From an uncultured Collinsella sp. (GTDB lineage Bacteria > Actinomycetota > Coriobacteriia > Coriobacteriales > Coriobacteriaceae): a stretch of 64,000 bases of DNA. The DNA is taken from the NCBI GenBank assembly GCA_900541175.1, contig UQIT01000002.1:72504-136503 (forward strand), given 5' to 3'. The translations under genes and the position numbers were made by a program. A model generated the notes under the pieces. The model searched no databases. It worked only from the letters and a program-made list of their open reading frames with translations, and was not told the DNA's origin. This document shows, in pieces, positions 56,188 to 64,000 of this stretch (position 1 is the stretch's first letter; each line of letters starts with the position of its first letter).

Positions 56188-57975
56188 CTACATCAGGCGC
56201 AGACTGACGTCCTTGAGCTGGGCGCCGCTAACGGCACTCGGAGCGCCCGACATAAGGTCGGAGCCGCTGGCCGTCTTGGGGAACGCCATGACGTCGCGGA
56301 TGGAGTCGGAACCGGTGAGCAGCATGCACACGCGGTCCAGGCCCAGAGCGAAACCGCCCATCGGGGGCGCACCAAACTTGAGGGCCTCCATGAGGAAGCC
56401 GAACTGAGACTCGGCACGCTCCTCGGTAAAGCCCAGGAGCTTGAGCATGGACATCTGCATCTCGGCGTTGTGGATACGCATACCGCCGCCGCCGGCCTCA
56501 AAGCCGTCCATGACAAAGTCGTAGGTGCAAGAACCGGCTGCCAACGGGTCGGCCTCGATCTTGGCGATGTCGGTCTCGGTCGGCAGGGTGAAGGGCTGGT
56601 GCTCGGCGGCATAGGCCTTACGGTCCTCATCCCAGTGGAACAGCGGGAAGTTGACGACCCACAGGAAGTCGTGGCCCTCGCGCTTGATCTCGAGCGCGCT
56701 GGCCATGTGAGAACGCATGCCGCCCAGGATCTCGTCAGAGAGCAGACGCGGGCCGGCGGCAAACATCACAAGGTCGCCGGGCTCGACGTCCATGCGCTCG
56801 CGCAGGGCTGCCATCTCCTCGTCCGAGAAGAACTTGACGATGGGGCTGTTGATAGAGCCGTCCTCGCGGAAGGCGATCCAAGCCAGGCCCTTGGCGCCAA
56901 ACGTGGAAGCCACGCCGGCGAGCTTATCGATCTTGGCACGTGCCCAGGCACCGGCGCCCTTGGCGTTAATGGCCTTGACGGCAGAGCCCTCCTCGTTTGC
57001 GGCAGTCGCAAAGACCTTGAACTTGGAGTTGGCAAAGATGTCGGTCAGGTCGACTAGGTGCATGCCATAGCGGGTATCGGGCTTGTCGGAGCCATAGGTG
57101 TCCATGGCCTCCCAGTAGTCCATGCGACGCAGCGGCGTGGGCATCTCGACGCCCATGCGGCCGAAGGCGTCGGCCAGGACCTCCTCGAGCGCGCTCATGA
57201 CGTCATTCTGGTCCACGAAGGACATCTCGATATCGACCTGGGTGAACTCGGGCTGACGGTCGGCACGCAGGTCCTCGTCGCGGAAGCACTTGGCAACCTG
57301 GTAGTAGCGCTCGACGCCACCGACCATGAGCAGCTGCTTCAGGAGCTGCGGGGACTGCGGCAGGGCGTAGAAGTTGCCCGGCTGAATACGGCTGGGGACG
57401 ATGAAGTCACGGGCGCCCTCGGGCGTGGACTTAAACAGGGAGGGCGTCTCGACCTCCATGAACTCACGGTTGTGCAGCGCCTCGCGAATGGCAAAGGTGA
57501 AGTCGGAGCGCAGCTTGAGGTTGGCCATCATCTCGGGACGGCGGAGATCCAGATAGCGATAGCGCAGACGGGTGTCCTCGCTGGTCTCGATGCCGTCCTC
57601 GATCTGGAACGGCGGGGTGACGGACGTGTTGAGCACCTCGGCGTGGTCGGTCAGGACCTCGATCTCGCCGGTCGCGAGCTTGGTGTTGGTGGTCTCCTCG
57701 CCACGGGAGCGCACGACGCCGTGGATCTTGATGGGCCACTCGGGACGCATGGTCTCGGCGATCTTAAAGGCGTCGCCGTCGGAGTGCTCGGGGTCGAAGG
57801 TGAGCTGCGTGATGCCCTCGCGGTCGCGAAGGTCGCAGAAAATAAGGCCGCCGTGGTCACGGCGACGGCTCACCCAACCGGTGAGGGTGACCTCTTCGCC
57901 CACGTTCTCGCGGCGAAGCTCGCCGCAGGTACGGGTGTGCATGGAATGCTCGTCGATGGGACGGGTCTGGCTCAT
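56188..57975 (-). CDS. aspS: Aspartyl-tRNA synthetase
   Basis: 595-residue class-II synthetase of the bacterial type. OB-fold anticodon domain (VTLTGWVSRRRDHGGLIFCDLRDREG), motif 2 (CFRDEDLRADRQPEFTQVDIE), a GAD insertion domain, and motif 3 (GGFALGLDRVCMLLTGSDSIRDVMAFPK). Charges tRNA-Asp, possibly also tRNA-Asn if AsnRS is absent, which the window does not show. Stands alone on the minus strand. Confidence 0.97.
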   Translation of the reverse strand: MSQTRPIDEHSMHTRTCGELRRENVGEEVTLTGWVSRRRDHGGLIFCDLRDREGITQLTFDPEHSDGDAFKIAETMRPEWPIKIHGVVRSRGEETTNTKLATGEIEVLTDHAEVLNTSVTPPFQIEDGIETSEDTRLRYRYLDLRRPEMMANLKLRSDFTFAIREALHNREFMEVETPSLFKSTPEGARDFIVPSRIQPGNFYALPQSPQLLKQLLMVGGVERYYQVAKCFRDEDLRADRQPEFTQVDIEMSFVDQNDVMSALEEVLADAFGRMGVEMPTPLRRMDYWEAMDTYGSDKPDTRYGMHLVDLTDIFANSKFKVFATAANEEGSAVKAINAKGAGAWARAKIDKLAGVASTFGAKGLAWIAFREDGSINSPIVKFFSDEEMAALRERMDVEPGDLVMFAAGPRLLSDEILGGMRSHMASALEIKREGHDFLWVVNFPLFHWDEDRKAYAAEHQPFTLPTETDIAKIEADPLAAGSCTYDFVMDGFEAGGGGMRIHNAEMQMSMLKLLGFTEERAESQFGFLMEALKFGAPPMGGFALGLDRVCMLLTGSDSIRDVMAFPKTASGSDLMSGAPSAVSGAQLKDVSLRLM

Positions 57976-58231
57976 ACCAGTGATCCTCCTTTATGGATCT
58001 GTGCCGCCCCGTGTCGTTCCGGGCGGCGTCGTACAGATTTGCCCAGCCTGCGTAAACCGCGCAGCCAGACATGGCGTTCTATCTTATCGCACCTGTGTCG
58101 ATGTGCCGCGGAAAAGTAACTCTTGCCCAAAGACTTGACGGAGACGAAACAATTGACGCACCGCGGCCGTCGCCAAGGCGCGCCACGTGCGACAATGTGC
58201 CCCAATACAACTGCACTCGGAAAGGCCCGCC

Positions 58232-58867
58232 ATGACTGCACGCCTCATCGTTATGGATATCGACTCCACACTCATCAACCAGGAGGTCATCGACCTGTTG
58301 GGCGAGGAGGCCGGCGTAGGCGAGCAAGTTGCGCAAATCACCGAGCGCGCTATGCGCGGCGAGCTGGACTTTAAGCAAGCGCTCGAGAAGCGCGTGGGGC
58401 TGCTCGCCGGCCTGGACGAGAGCGTGTTCGAGCGCACGTTTGAGCGCGTGACGTTTACCCCCGGCGCGCTGGAGCTTGTGCGCTCGGCGCACAGCAAGGG
58501 CTGGAGGGTCGGCGTGGTAAGCGGCGGCTTCCACGAGGTCGCTGGCAAGATCGTGGCTGCCGCGGGTATCGACTTTTGCCTCGCTAACCGCCTGGAGGTC
58601 GTGGACGGCAAGCTCACCGGTAAGTTGGCTGCCGACATTGTGACCAAGGAGTCCAAGCTCATCCAGCTGCTGGACTGGGCAGTTGAGTGCGGTGTCGACA
58701 TGACCCATACCGTGGCAATCGGCGACGGCGCCAACGACATCCCCATGATCCAGGCCGCGGGCACTGGCATCGCGTTTTGCGCCAAGCCCAAGACGCGCGA
58801 GGCAGCCCCGTTTGCCATCGACGAGCGCAACCTGATGCTCGCCATGGACATCATCCTGCGCGACTAG
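58232..58867 (+). CDS. serB: Phosphoserine phosphatase SerB
   Basis: 211-residue HAD hydrolase giving serine from phosphoserine. Motif I is MDIDSTLINQEVIDLL, motif II VVSGGFHEV, the Lys is in TKESKL, and motif IV GDGANDIPMIQAAGTGIAFCAKP. There is no N-terminal ACT domain. ATG at 58232 after GGAAAGG; the longer frame to 58187 overlaps nothing useful. Single gene before the lar genes, separated from larB by 114 bp. Confidence 0.94.
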   Translation: MTARLIVMDIDSTLINQEVIDLLGEEAGVGEQVAQITERAMRGELDFKQALEKRVGLLAGLDESVFERTFERVTFTPGALELVRSAHSKGWRVGVVSGGFHEVAGKIVAAAGIDFCLANRLEVVDGKLTGKLAADIVTKESKLIQLLDWAVECGVDMTHTVAIGDGANDIPMIQAAGTGIAFCAKPKTREAAPFAIDERNLMLAMDIILRD

Positions 58868-58981
58868 CCGATCTGTCTAACAATTGAATCAGTCTGTCCT
58901 ATAGTTTCCGAACAATTTTGTCTTAGTGTTCGGAAAAACACCCTTTGAGTGCTAGACTTTGCGCCGTCGAAGGGAACATAT

Positions 58982-59764
58982 ATGGATAAGCGAGATCTAG
59001 AGCAGCTACTGAGCGATGTTGCCGGCGGATCAGTCACCCCTGCCGACGCCCTCACACGCATCCAGACGGCTCCGACCGCCGATTTAGGCTTTGCGCAGCT
59101 CGATCTTTCGCGCGGAGTGCGCCAGGGAGCCGGCGAGGTTGTCTACGGTGCCGGTAAAACCGCCGAGCAAATTGCCGCCATTATCGAAGCGCTGCGCGAT
59201 GCCGGCCAGGAGCGCATCCTGGTCACGCGCCTGGATGCCGAAAAGGCAGCCCGCACCTCGGAGCTCCTCGGCAACGGCATCGACCTGGGATATGTCCCGG
59301 ACGCGCAGCTCGCCCTCGTGGGCGGCAAGCCCTCCCCTACCGGCAACGGACGCATCGTCGTCGCCTGCGCCGGCACGAGCGACCTGCCCGTCGCCGAGGA
59401 AGCCGCGTTGACGGCCGAGTTCTATGGCAACGAGGTCGACCGCCTCTACGACGTAGGCGTCGCCGGCCTGCACCGCCTACTCGCGCATGCCGAGGAACTT
59501 GCCCAGGCACAGGTGGTCATCGCCATCGCCGGCATGGAGGGCGCGTTGGCGAGCGTTATCGGCGGCCTGGTGAGCTGTCCGGTCATCGCCGTTCCCACCA
59601 GCGTGGGCTACGGCGCAAGTTTTGGTGGCGTAGCCGCACTGCTCGCCATGCTCAACTCCTGTGCCAGCGGCGTATCGGTCGTCAATATCGACAACGGCTT
59701 TGGCGCCGCTTACCAGGCAAGTCTTATCAATCATCTGAGCGCCGGCACACCCCGCGCCCGCTAA
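58982..59764 (+). CDS. larB: LarB, pyridinium-3,5-biscarboxylic acid mononucleotide synthase
   Basis: 260 residues: an N-terminal LarB head (LEQLLSDVAGGSVTPADALTRI) and a C-terminal PurE-like domain (IVVACAGTSDLPVAEEAALTAEFYG, VAIAGMEGALASVIGGLVSCPVIAVPTSVGYGASFGGVAALLAMLNSCA). LarB carboxylates nicotinic acid adenine dinucleotide in the first step of the nickel-pincer cofactor of lactate racemase. Start at 58982 after GAAGGGAAC. Followed by larC after 10 bp. Confidence 0.93.
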   Translation: MDKRDLEQLLSDVAGGSVTPADALTRIQTAPTADLGFAQLDLSRGVRQGAGEVVYGAGKTAEQIAAIIEALRDAGQERILVTRLDAEKAARTSELLGNGIDLGYVPDAQLALVGGKPSPTGNGRIVVACAGTSDLPVAEEAALTAEFYGNEVDRLYDVGVAGLHRLLAHAEELAQAQVVIAIAGMEGALASVIGGLVSCPVIAVPTSVGYGASFGGVAALLAMLNSCASGVSVVNIDNGFGAAYQASLINHLSAGTPRAR

Positions 59765-59774
59765 GGAGCATTCC

Positions 59775-60686
59775 ATGTCCAATCATCAGCACACGCTTAT
59801 CATCGACGGCACCTCGGGCATCAGCGGCGATATGACCGTCGCGGCCCTGCTCGACCTGGGCGCCAGCGAGGAGCACCTGCGCGAACAGCTCGCCACACTG
59901 CCGGTCGACGGCTTTACGATCGCCGTCACGCGCGTAAACAAGCATGGCATCGACGCCTGCGATTTCGACGTTCAGCTGGCAGAAGAGCTCGAGAACCACG
60001 ACCACGACATGGCATGGCTCTACGGCAACGAAGCAGCTGCCGAGCACACGCACGAGCACGAGCACCACCATCATGACCATGACGAGCATGAGCACTGCCA
60101 TGAGCATGATCATGAGACCCACGGCCATGGCCACGAGGGTCACCATCACGCCCACCACCATCACCACCGTTCTTTGGCGGACGTCACCGCCATCATCGAC
60201 GGCTCGCAGTTAAGCGATGGCGCCAAGCGTCGTGCGCACGCCATCTTTACCGCGCTCGCCGCCTCCGAGGCCAAGGCCCACGGCAAAACGCCCGAGACCG
60301 TCATGTTCCACGAGGTAGGCGCCGTCGATTCCATCGTCGACGTCTGCTCTGTCGCCATCTGCCTCGATGACCTGGGCATCGAGGATATTGTCGTCGAGTC
60401 GCTCTCCGAGGGCCACGGCACCATCCACTGTGCCCACGGCCTCATGCCCATTCCCGTCCCCGCTGTCGTCAACCTGTGCCAGGCGGGCAATATCGCCCTC
60501 ACGCCTGCACCGGTCGCCGGCGAGCTCGTGACGCCCACGGGCGCCGCCATCGTCACCGCGCTGTGTACGTCCGACCAACTGCCCTCACGCTACCGCATCG
60601 AAGCCGTCGGCTACGGCGCTGGCAAGCGCCCCTACGAGGGTTGCTCCGGTACGCTCCGCTGCCTGCTCGTTCACGCGGACGCATAG
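59775..60686 (+). CDS. larC: LarC nickel-insertion protein, N-terminal (LarC1) part only, with His-rich segment
   Basis: 303 residues. LIIDGTSGISGDMTVAALLDLG opens the LarC fold. A segment at residues 91-131 has about half its residues His, interspersed with Asp and Glu, suited to nickel binding. FHEVGAVDSIVDVCSVAICLDDLG and LTPAPVAGELVTPTGAAIVTAL follow. The protein stops where the C-terminal LarC2 domain of full-length homologues (about 400 residues or more) would begin. The TetR gene starts 2 bp later, so no LarC2 coding sequence is present for a frameshift to reach. It installs nickel into the pincer cofactor with CTP in the known enzyme. Confidence 0.88.
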   Translation: MSNHQHTLIIDGTSGISGDMTVAALLDLGASEEHLREQLATLPVDGFTIAVTRVNKHGIDACDFDVQLAEELENHDHDMAWLYGNEAAAEHTHEHEHHHHDHDEHEHCHEHDHETHGHGHEGHHHAHHHHHRSLADVTAIIDGSQLSDGAKRRAHAIFTALAASEAKAHGKTPETVMFHEVGAVDSIVDVCSVAICLDDLGIEDIVVESLSEGHGTIHCAHGLMPIPVPAVVNLCQAGNIALTPAPVAGELVTPTGAAIVTALCTSDQLPSRYRIEAVGYGAGKRPYEGCSGTLRCLLVHADA

Positions 60687-60688
60687 CC

Positions 60689-61228
60689 ATGGATGCCCGC
60701 AAGGCAAAAAGCCGCGCTGCCATCGTTTCGGCGTTCTCCGAGCTGCTGCGCGAAGAGGACTACGGCAAGATCACCGTCGGCGACATCATCGCGCGCGCCC
60801 ACGTAGGCCGCGCGACATTCTACGGCCTCTTTAAGAGCAAAGACGACCTACTGTCCGAGCTCGTGAGCGACATCTGCACCCACGCCCTCGACGACGATGG
60901 TACGCCGCTCGACGACCCACTCGTGCAAGTCGAGCATATCCTCAACAACCTCTGGGAACGCCGTCAGGGCGTTCGAGCCCTCGTAGCCGGCGCCGGCTCA
61001 CGCGTCTTCGCCGACTGCCTCCGCAAGACCATCATGTCGCGCGCAGCCGAAACCGTCCCCGTCGACCCCGCAGGCCCCGCCGCCACCATGGACCGCAGCT
61101 TCTTACTACACCACATAGCCTCAAGCTTCGTAGGAATGGTCCAATGGTGGGCCTGGCACAACTTCCAAGCAGCCAAAGCCGACGTAGCCAAAGACTACCT
61201 ATCAGCCATTAAGCCTCTCTTCAACTGA
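60689..61228 (+). CDS. TetR-family regulator
   Basis: 179 residues: MDARKAKSRAAIVSAFSELLREEDYGKITVGDIIARAHVGRATFYGLFKSKDDLLSEL is a TetR-type DNA-binding head; the rest is an all-helical ligand region. Its ATG lies 2 bp after the larC stop, so it is co-transcribed with larBC and may regulate lactate genes or the divergent-facing larD-larA genes. The longer in-frame extension upstream lies inside larC and is not real. Confidence 0.88.
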   Translation: MDARKAKSRAAIVSAFSELLREEDYGKITVGDIIARAHVGRATFYGLFKSKDDLLSELVSDICTHALDDDGTPLDDPLVQVEHILNNLWERRQGVRALVAGAGSRVFADCLRKTIMSRAAETVPVDPAGPAATMDRSFLLHHIASSFVGMVQWWAWHNFQAAKADVAKDYLSAIKPLFN

Positions 61229-61406
61229 GTAAACCCCTCATCCCAAAGTTCCGACCTCATCTCAAAGCGCCGCCCCAACCCAAAGCACAATCCATCCCAA
61301 AGTGTCGACAGAAGCCCAACGCCCCTACCAGCAACAAGCCCCTCCCATCCAAATTCAGATATATATTGGGTTGCTTGTACGAACGCAACAAAGATCCCGC
61401 AGCTGT

Positions 61407-61521
61407 CCGCATGGGGTAACTTCCCAGCGCATTCCGCAGGACGCAAAAAGGCTCGCCGCACGAAGTGCGCAGCGAGCCTTTTTGCATGTCCGAGGACGCG
61501 CTGGGAAGTTACCCCATGCGG
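61407..61521. terminator. Bidirectional terminator, nested perfect hairpins
   Basis: Outer 24-bp perfect arms (61407-61430, 61498-61521) and inner 14-bp arms GCAAAAAGGCTCGC/GCGAGCCTTTTTGC. It lies between convergent TetR and larD genes. The remainder of 61229-61547 carries CATCCCAAAG-like repeats and no ORF. Confidence 0.85.
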
Positions 61522-61547
61522 CCAGCGGACAACTATGTAGCCTCAGA

Positions 61548-62279
61548 CTAGAACATGCCCAAGAAATCATGCACAAACAGCGCGGCCAGAGCGGCACCGA
61601 CAAACGGAGCGATGCCAGGAACAAGCAGGCCATACTTCCAGTTGTTGTCGGCCTTGTTCTTGATCGGCAGCACCTGATAGGCCATGCGAGGACCAAGGTC
61701 ACGAGCCTGGTTCATGGCGAAGCCAGTAATGCCGCCCATGCCCATGCCAACAGCCCAAACGATCAGACCGACGCAGATAGCGAGCATCAAAACGTTCTCG
61801 CCGGCACGGCTAGCAGCAGCAAGGATGGCACTGATGAACACGAAGGTGCAGATAGCCTCGCAGAAGAAGTTGCGAGCATAGTTCGTGCCCTCGGTGGTGG
61901 GGTTGGTCGAGAAGATATTGCGCTGGGCAATGGGATCGACGACACCATCGGAAGCCTTGAACTCATCGGCATACATAAGCCACGCGATCACGGCACCCGC
62001 AAAGCCGCCGAGCATATCGGCAATCATGAAGGGGATGCAGCTGCTCCACGGCACCAGGCCCACGATGCACTGGGCAAGCACCATGGCGGGGTTCATGCAC
62101 ACGGCGCCGCCAAAGATAAACAGGGCGACCGAGATGCCAAAAGACCAGGTGGTGATTGCAAACATGTGGCCGGAGCCCTGATACTTGGTGCCCTTAAGCA
62201 CGGTATCGCAGTGCACGCCCACGCCAAAGATGATCATGAGGGCCGTTGCGCCGAATTCGCAGAGGAGTTTGGTAAGCAT
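61548..62279 (-). CDS. LarD-like aquaglyceroporin (MIP family)
   Basis: 243 residues, six membrane spans. The first NPA-type loop is GGAVCMNPAMVLAQCIVG; the second is reduced to GFAMNQARDLGPRMAYQ, that is NQA instead of NPA. It lies directly downstream of larA, as larD (lactic-acid channel) does in Lactiplantibacillus, so passage of undissociated lactate is likely. 49 bp separate it from larA. Confidence 0.85.
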   Translation of the reverse strand: MLTKLLCEFGATALMIIFGVGVHCDTVLKGTKYQGSGHMFAITTWSFGISVALFIFGGAVCMNPAMVLAQCIVGLVPWSSCIPFMIADMLGGFAGAVIAWLMYADEFKASDGVVDPIAQRNIFSTNPTTEGTNYARNFFCEAICTFVFISAILAAASRAGENVLMLAICVGLIVWAVGMGMGGITGFAMNQARDLGPRMAYQVLPIKNKADNNWKYGLLVPGIAPFVGAALAALFVHDFLGMF

Positions 62280-62328
62280 AAAACCTTATCTTTCTTGTCG
62301 GTTATAAACGATTCGTTTAGGCCGCGTA

Positions 62329-63606
62329 CTAGTGCTGTGCGACGACAACGCCCAGGCCATCGGGAATGACGGCCACCTTGGCATCGGCACCCTTCATCTC
62401 AAAGGCGAGCTTGAGCGCCTCATCGAGAGTGTTGACCGGCGTCATGTGCATATCCTTGATCATCTGGTGATCGCACAGGTCGGTAACCATGATCACAGGA
62501 TGATGCGCCAGGATGCGGGCAAAAATCTGGCTCGTCCACTGGTCGGGCAGGGTCTCGTCCTTAGGACGGTCGATGCAGGCGCGCTCAAACTCTGCCGGAT
62601 CATTGTCGGCGATGTTGTAATAGAAGCCCTCGCCACCGTGACCGTCGGCACAACCGGCGACATCGATGATCACGCCGCCCTCGGGAAGCGTAGCCTCGGC
62701 AGAGCACATGCCCTTCACGGCCTGATAGATGTTCTGGTCGAGCGGGTAGCCGCCGTTGGTGGTAATGGCAATCTCGCACTCGACGGGCTCAACGCCGGCA
62801 AGGCTCTTCACGAACTCGCAGCCAGCCTCGTGCGCCTTGTGGATGTCGCCGGCAAAGGAGCCGATGACCTCGTGCTTGCCGTTGAGCACCACGTTGAGCA
62901 CAAAGGCAAGGTGAGCCATCTCGGCAGCGGCAAACATGTCCTCGCTCACGTGGTTGTGGCACAGGTTGCCGGCACGCGAATGGGAATCGTTCACAAACTG
63001 ACCGTTGTGGTTGTACATGATGGTCTTGTAGCTGGCGATACCAGGCAGGACGGACTTGCGGCTACCAGAGAAACCGGCAAAGAAGTGCGGCTCAATAAAG
63101 CCCTCGGCAAGCAGCAGATCGCAATCGGCAGCAATCTTGTTGATGATGCACTCGCCGCCAGAAGGCAGGGTGCCGATCTTTTTCATCATGCTGTCATCGG
63201 TCGCGACGTGCATAACGATTTCCTCGTTGGCAACGATCTCCTCGCCGTACTTGTTGACGAGCTCCTCGTGCGTCGACGGACGATGCATACCCGTAGCAAC
63301 CAGAATACGCACGCGAGCCTCGGGCGCAGCAGAATGGATGTGATGCAGCAGAATAGGCATCGTCACACGCGAGGGAACGGGACGCGTATGATCGGAGCTA
63401 ATAATGACAATATCCTTCTTGCCAGCACAAAGCTCCTCGAGCGACGACGAGCCATAAGGGTTGGCAAGCGACTCCTCTACCAGCTCTTCCTGCGATTTTG
63501 TAGTCTTAAACTCGTTTTGATGACCTTCCATCACACCCGCGAAGTTCTTATCCTCGAGCTCCAGATGCAACGTCTTGTGGTCAAACGGCAGTTCACATTC
63601 AAACAA
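62329..63606 (-). CDS. larA: Nickel-dependent lactate racemase LarA
   Basis: 425 residues. All four residues known to hold the nickel-pincer cofactor and catalyse in Lactiplantibacillus LarA are present at the same numbers: His108 (TGMHRPST), His174 (IEPHFFAGFSG), Lys184 (GSRKSVLPG) and His200 (MYNHNGQ). DHTRPVPSR and GGYPLDQNIYQAVKG are also typical. It interconverts D- and L-lactate, or a related 2-hydroxyacid. It forms a unit with the LarD-like channel and lies opposite larBC. LarE, which supplies sulfur to the cofactor, is not in the window. Confidence 0.93.
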   Translation of the reverse strand: MFECELPFDHKTLHLELEDKNFAGVMEGHQNEFKTTKSQEELVEESLANPYGSSSLEELCAGKKDIVIISSDHTRPVPSRVTMPILLHHIHSAAPEARVRILVATGMHRPSTHEELVNKYGEEIVANEEIVMHVATDDSMMKKIGTLPSGGECIINKIAADCDLLLAEGFIEPHFFAGFSGSRKSVLPGIASYKTIMYNHNGQFVNDSHSRAGNLCHNHVSEDMFAAAEMAHLAFVLNVVLNGKHEVIGSFAGDIHKAHEAGCEFVKSLAGVEPVECEIAITTNGGYPLDQNIYQAVKGMCSAEATLPEGGVIIDVAGCADGHGGEGFYYNIADNDPAEFERACIDRPKDETLPDQWTSQIFARILAHHPVIMVTDLCDHQMIKDMHMTPVNTLDEALKLAFEMKGADAKVAVIPDGLGVVVAQH

Positions 63607-63731
63607 TGACGAGCGCCCTCTTCCTTTTCAACTGACACACTAGATAAACCGTTGGAAGGATACGCCGCTCACCGAAAAACACCACCGTCCACCGACTCAT
63701 TAACACAACGTTCATATTTGACCCACAACAA

Positions 63732-63768
63732 AACGGCCGCGACCCCAAACGGGACCGCAGCCGCTACA
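63732..63768 (-). terminator. Hairpin near the window end
   Basis: Minus-strand GCGGCTGCGGTCCC-GTTT-GGGGTCGCGGCCG followed by TTTTG. It would end a minus-strand transcript entering from beyond 64000. The stretch 63769-63898 shows no gene I can support. Confidence 0.5.
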
Positions 63769-63898
63769 GTCGTAAGGCGAGAAGCGCCAAATGCGCCACC
63801 GGGATAGACCCCATCCAAAACGCGCGAAGCGCGCCAGCTTTTCCCAGCCAGTAATCCGCCGAAGACCGAACATCGCAGGGCCCGCCATTAGTTTACTT

Positions 63899-64000
63899 TT
63901 AGGCACATTCCGCACTGATATTTTCTGTATTGAAGACGTCGATGATGCACCCGTATACCATTGACGTCGACACCATCAGATGCGGACCGCGCGGTGACCC
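63899..64000 (-). other. Open frame at window edge, possible C-terminus of a CDS
   Basis: A minus-strand frame is open from the edge to TAA at 63899, ending MVYGCIIDVFNTENISAECA. The terminator-like hairpin at 63732 would suit it. However, a plus-strand frame starting MMHPYTIDVDTIRCG at 63941 is equally open to the edge. Too short to decide. Confidence 0.25.

Noticed and set aside
60650..60720. Programmed frameshift from larC into a LarC2 frame
   Set aside because: The downstream sequence encodes a TetR protein in its own frame starting at 60689; no LarC2-like sequence follows in any frame.
60476..61228. A longer TetR protein starting inside larC
   Set aside because: The added residues are Arg/Gly-rich shadow sequence of larC; the ATG at 60689 gives a normal TetR start.
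63712..63915. A 67-aa minus-strand ORF near the window end
   Set aside because: Low-complexity Arg/Trp/Gly composition across a hairpin terminator and no ribosome site or recognisable domain.

Overview
The window reads as a chromosomal segment of a high-GC, gut-type Actinobacterium, most probably Collinsella or a close relative (Coriobacteriia). The clues are GC-rich codon use with strong GGAGG-type ribosome sites, a GlnR-like orphan regulator beside a type-I glutamine synthetase homologue, anaerobic metabolism (4Fe-4S flavin oxidoreductases, FeoAB, lactate racemase) and a large pectin/hexuronate catabolic block. No rRNA, tRNA, CRISPR array, phage or recognisable transposase gene was seen. 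The genus is inferred from gene content, not from a marker gene.

Layout. 1-2 kb: molybdenum-cofactor genes, a MoaC-MobB fusion cut by the window edge and moaA. 2.1-3.4 kb: a nuclease-like gene bracketed by two identical 64-bp hairpin repeats. 3.5-5.8 kb: a MATE pump and its MerR/GyrI regulator. 5.8-8.2 kb: ligA with a coupled 59-aa ORF. 8.6-12.4 kb: an HtrA protease, a GlnR-like regulator and a glutamine synthetase homologue lacking several metal ligands. 12.5-13.4 kb: a MNT/HepT toxin-antitoxin pair whose antitoxin carries a RelB-type head. 13.4-16.6 kb: LacI regulator, KDG kinase and KDPG aldolase. 17-19.4 kb: a GntR/FCD regulator and an AAA ATPase behind a 10-bp tandem repeat. 19.6-23.8 kb: an IlvD/Edd sugar-acid dehydratase, GntP permease and FadR-type regulator. 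23.9-25.6 kb: kduD and a DhuI-type isomerase. 25.7-29.1 kb: two flavin/Fe-S oxidoreductases. 29.2-45 kb: a minus-strand pectin block (TIM-barrel protein, GH105, SGNH esterase, CE8-esterase fusion, second esterase, GH28, GPH symporter, uxaA, uxaB, uxaC, LacI regulator). 45-48.6 kb: feoAAB. 48.7-51 kb: an HPr-like protein and an amino-acid permease. 51-56 kb: ebgAC and a LacI regulator. 56-61 kb: aspS, serB, larB, larC and a TetR regulator. 61.5-63.6 kb: a LarD-like channel and larA.

How it fits together. Oligogalacturonides entering through the GPH symporter could be demethylated, deacetylated and hydrolysed by enzymes that show no signal peptides, implying cytoplasmic processing. Galacturonate then goes through UxaC-UxaB-UxaA to 2-keto-3-deoxygluconate (KDG). 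Unsaturated uronates released by GH105 go through the DhuI-type isomerase and KduD to KDG. Gluconate imported by GntP could also reach KDG through the IlvD/Edd dehydratase. KdgK and the aldolase then give pyruvate and glyceraldehyde-3-phosphate. A palindrome GTGAACGTTCAC marks the pectin promoters.

The most unusual signal is a second element, CCGTT-N16-CCGTT (21-bp period, AAAATCGA-like centre). It lies 95-150 bp upstream of six catabolic start codons that fall under at least three different local regulators. The intergenic DNA is also full of palindromic elements, including a 67-bp family with compensating stem changes.
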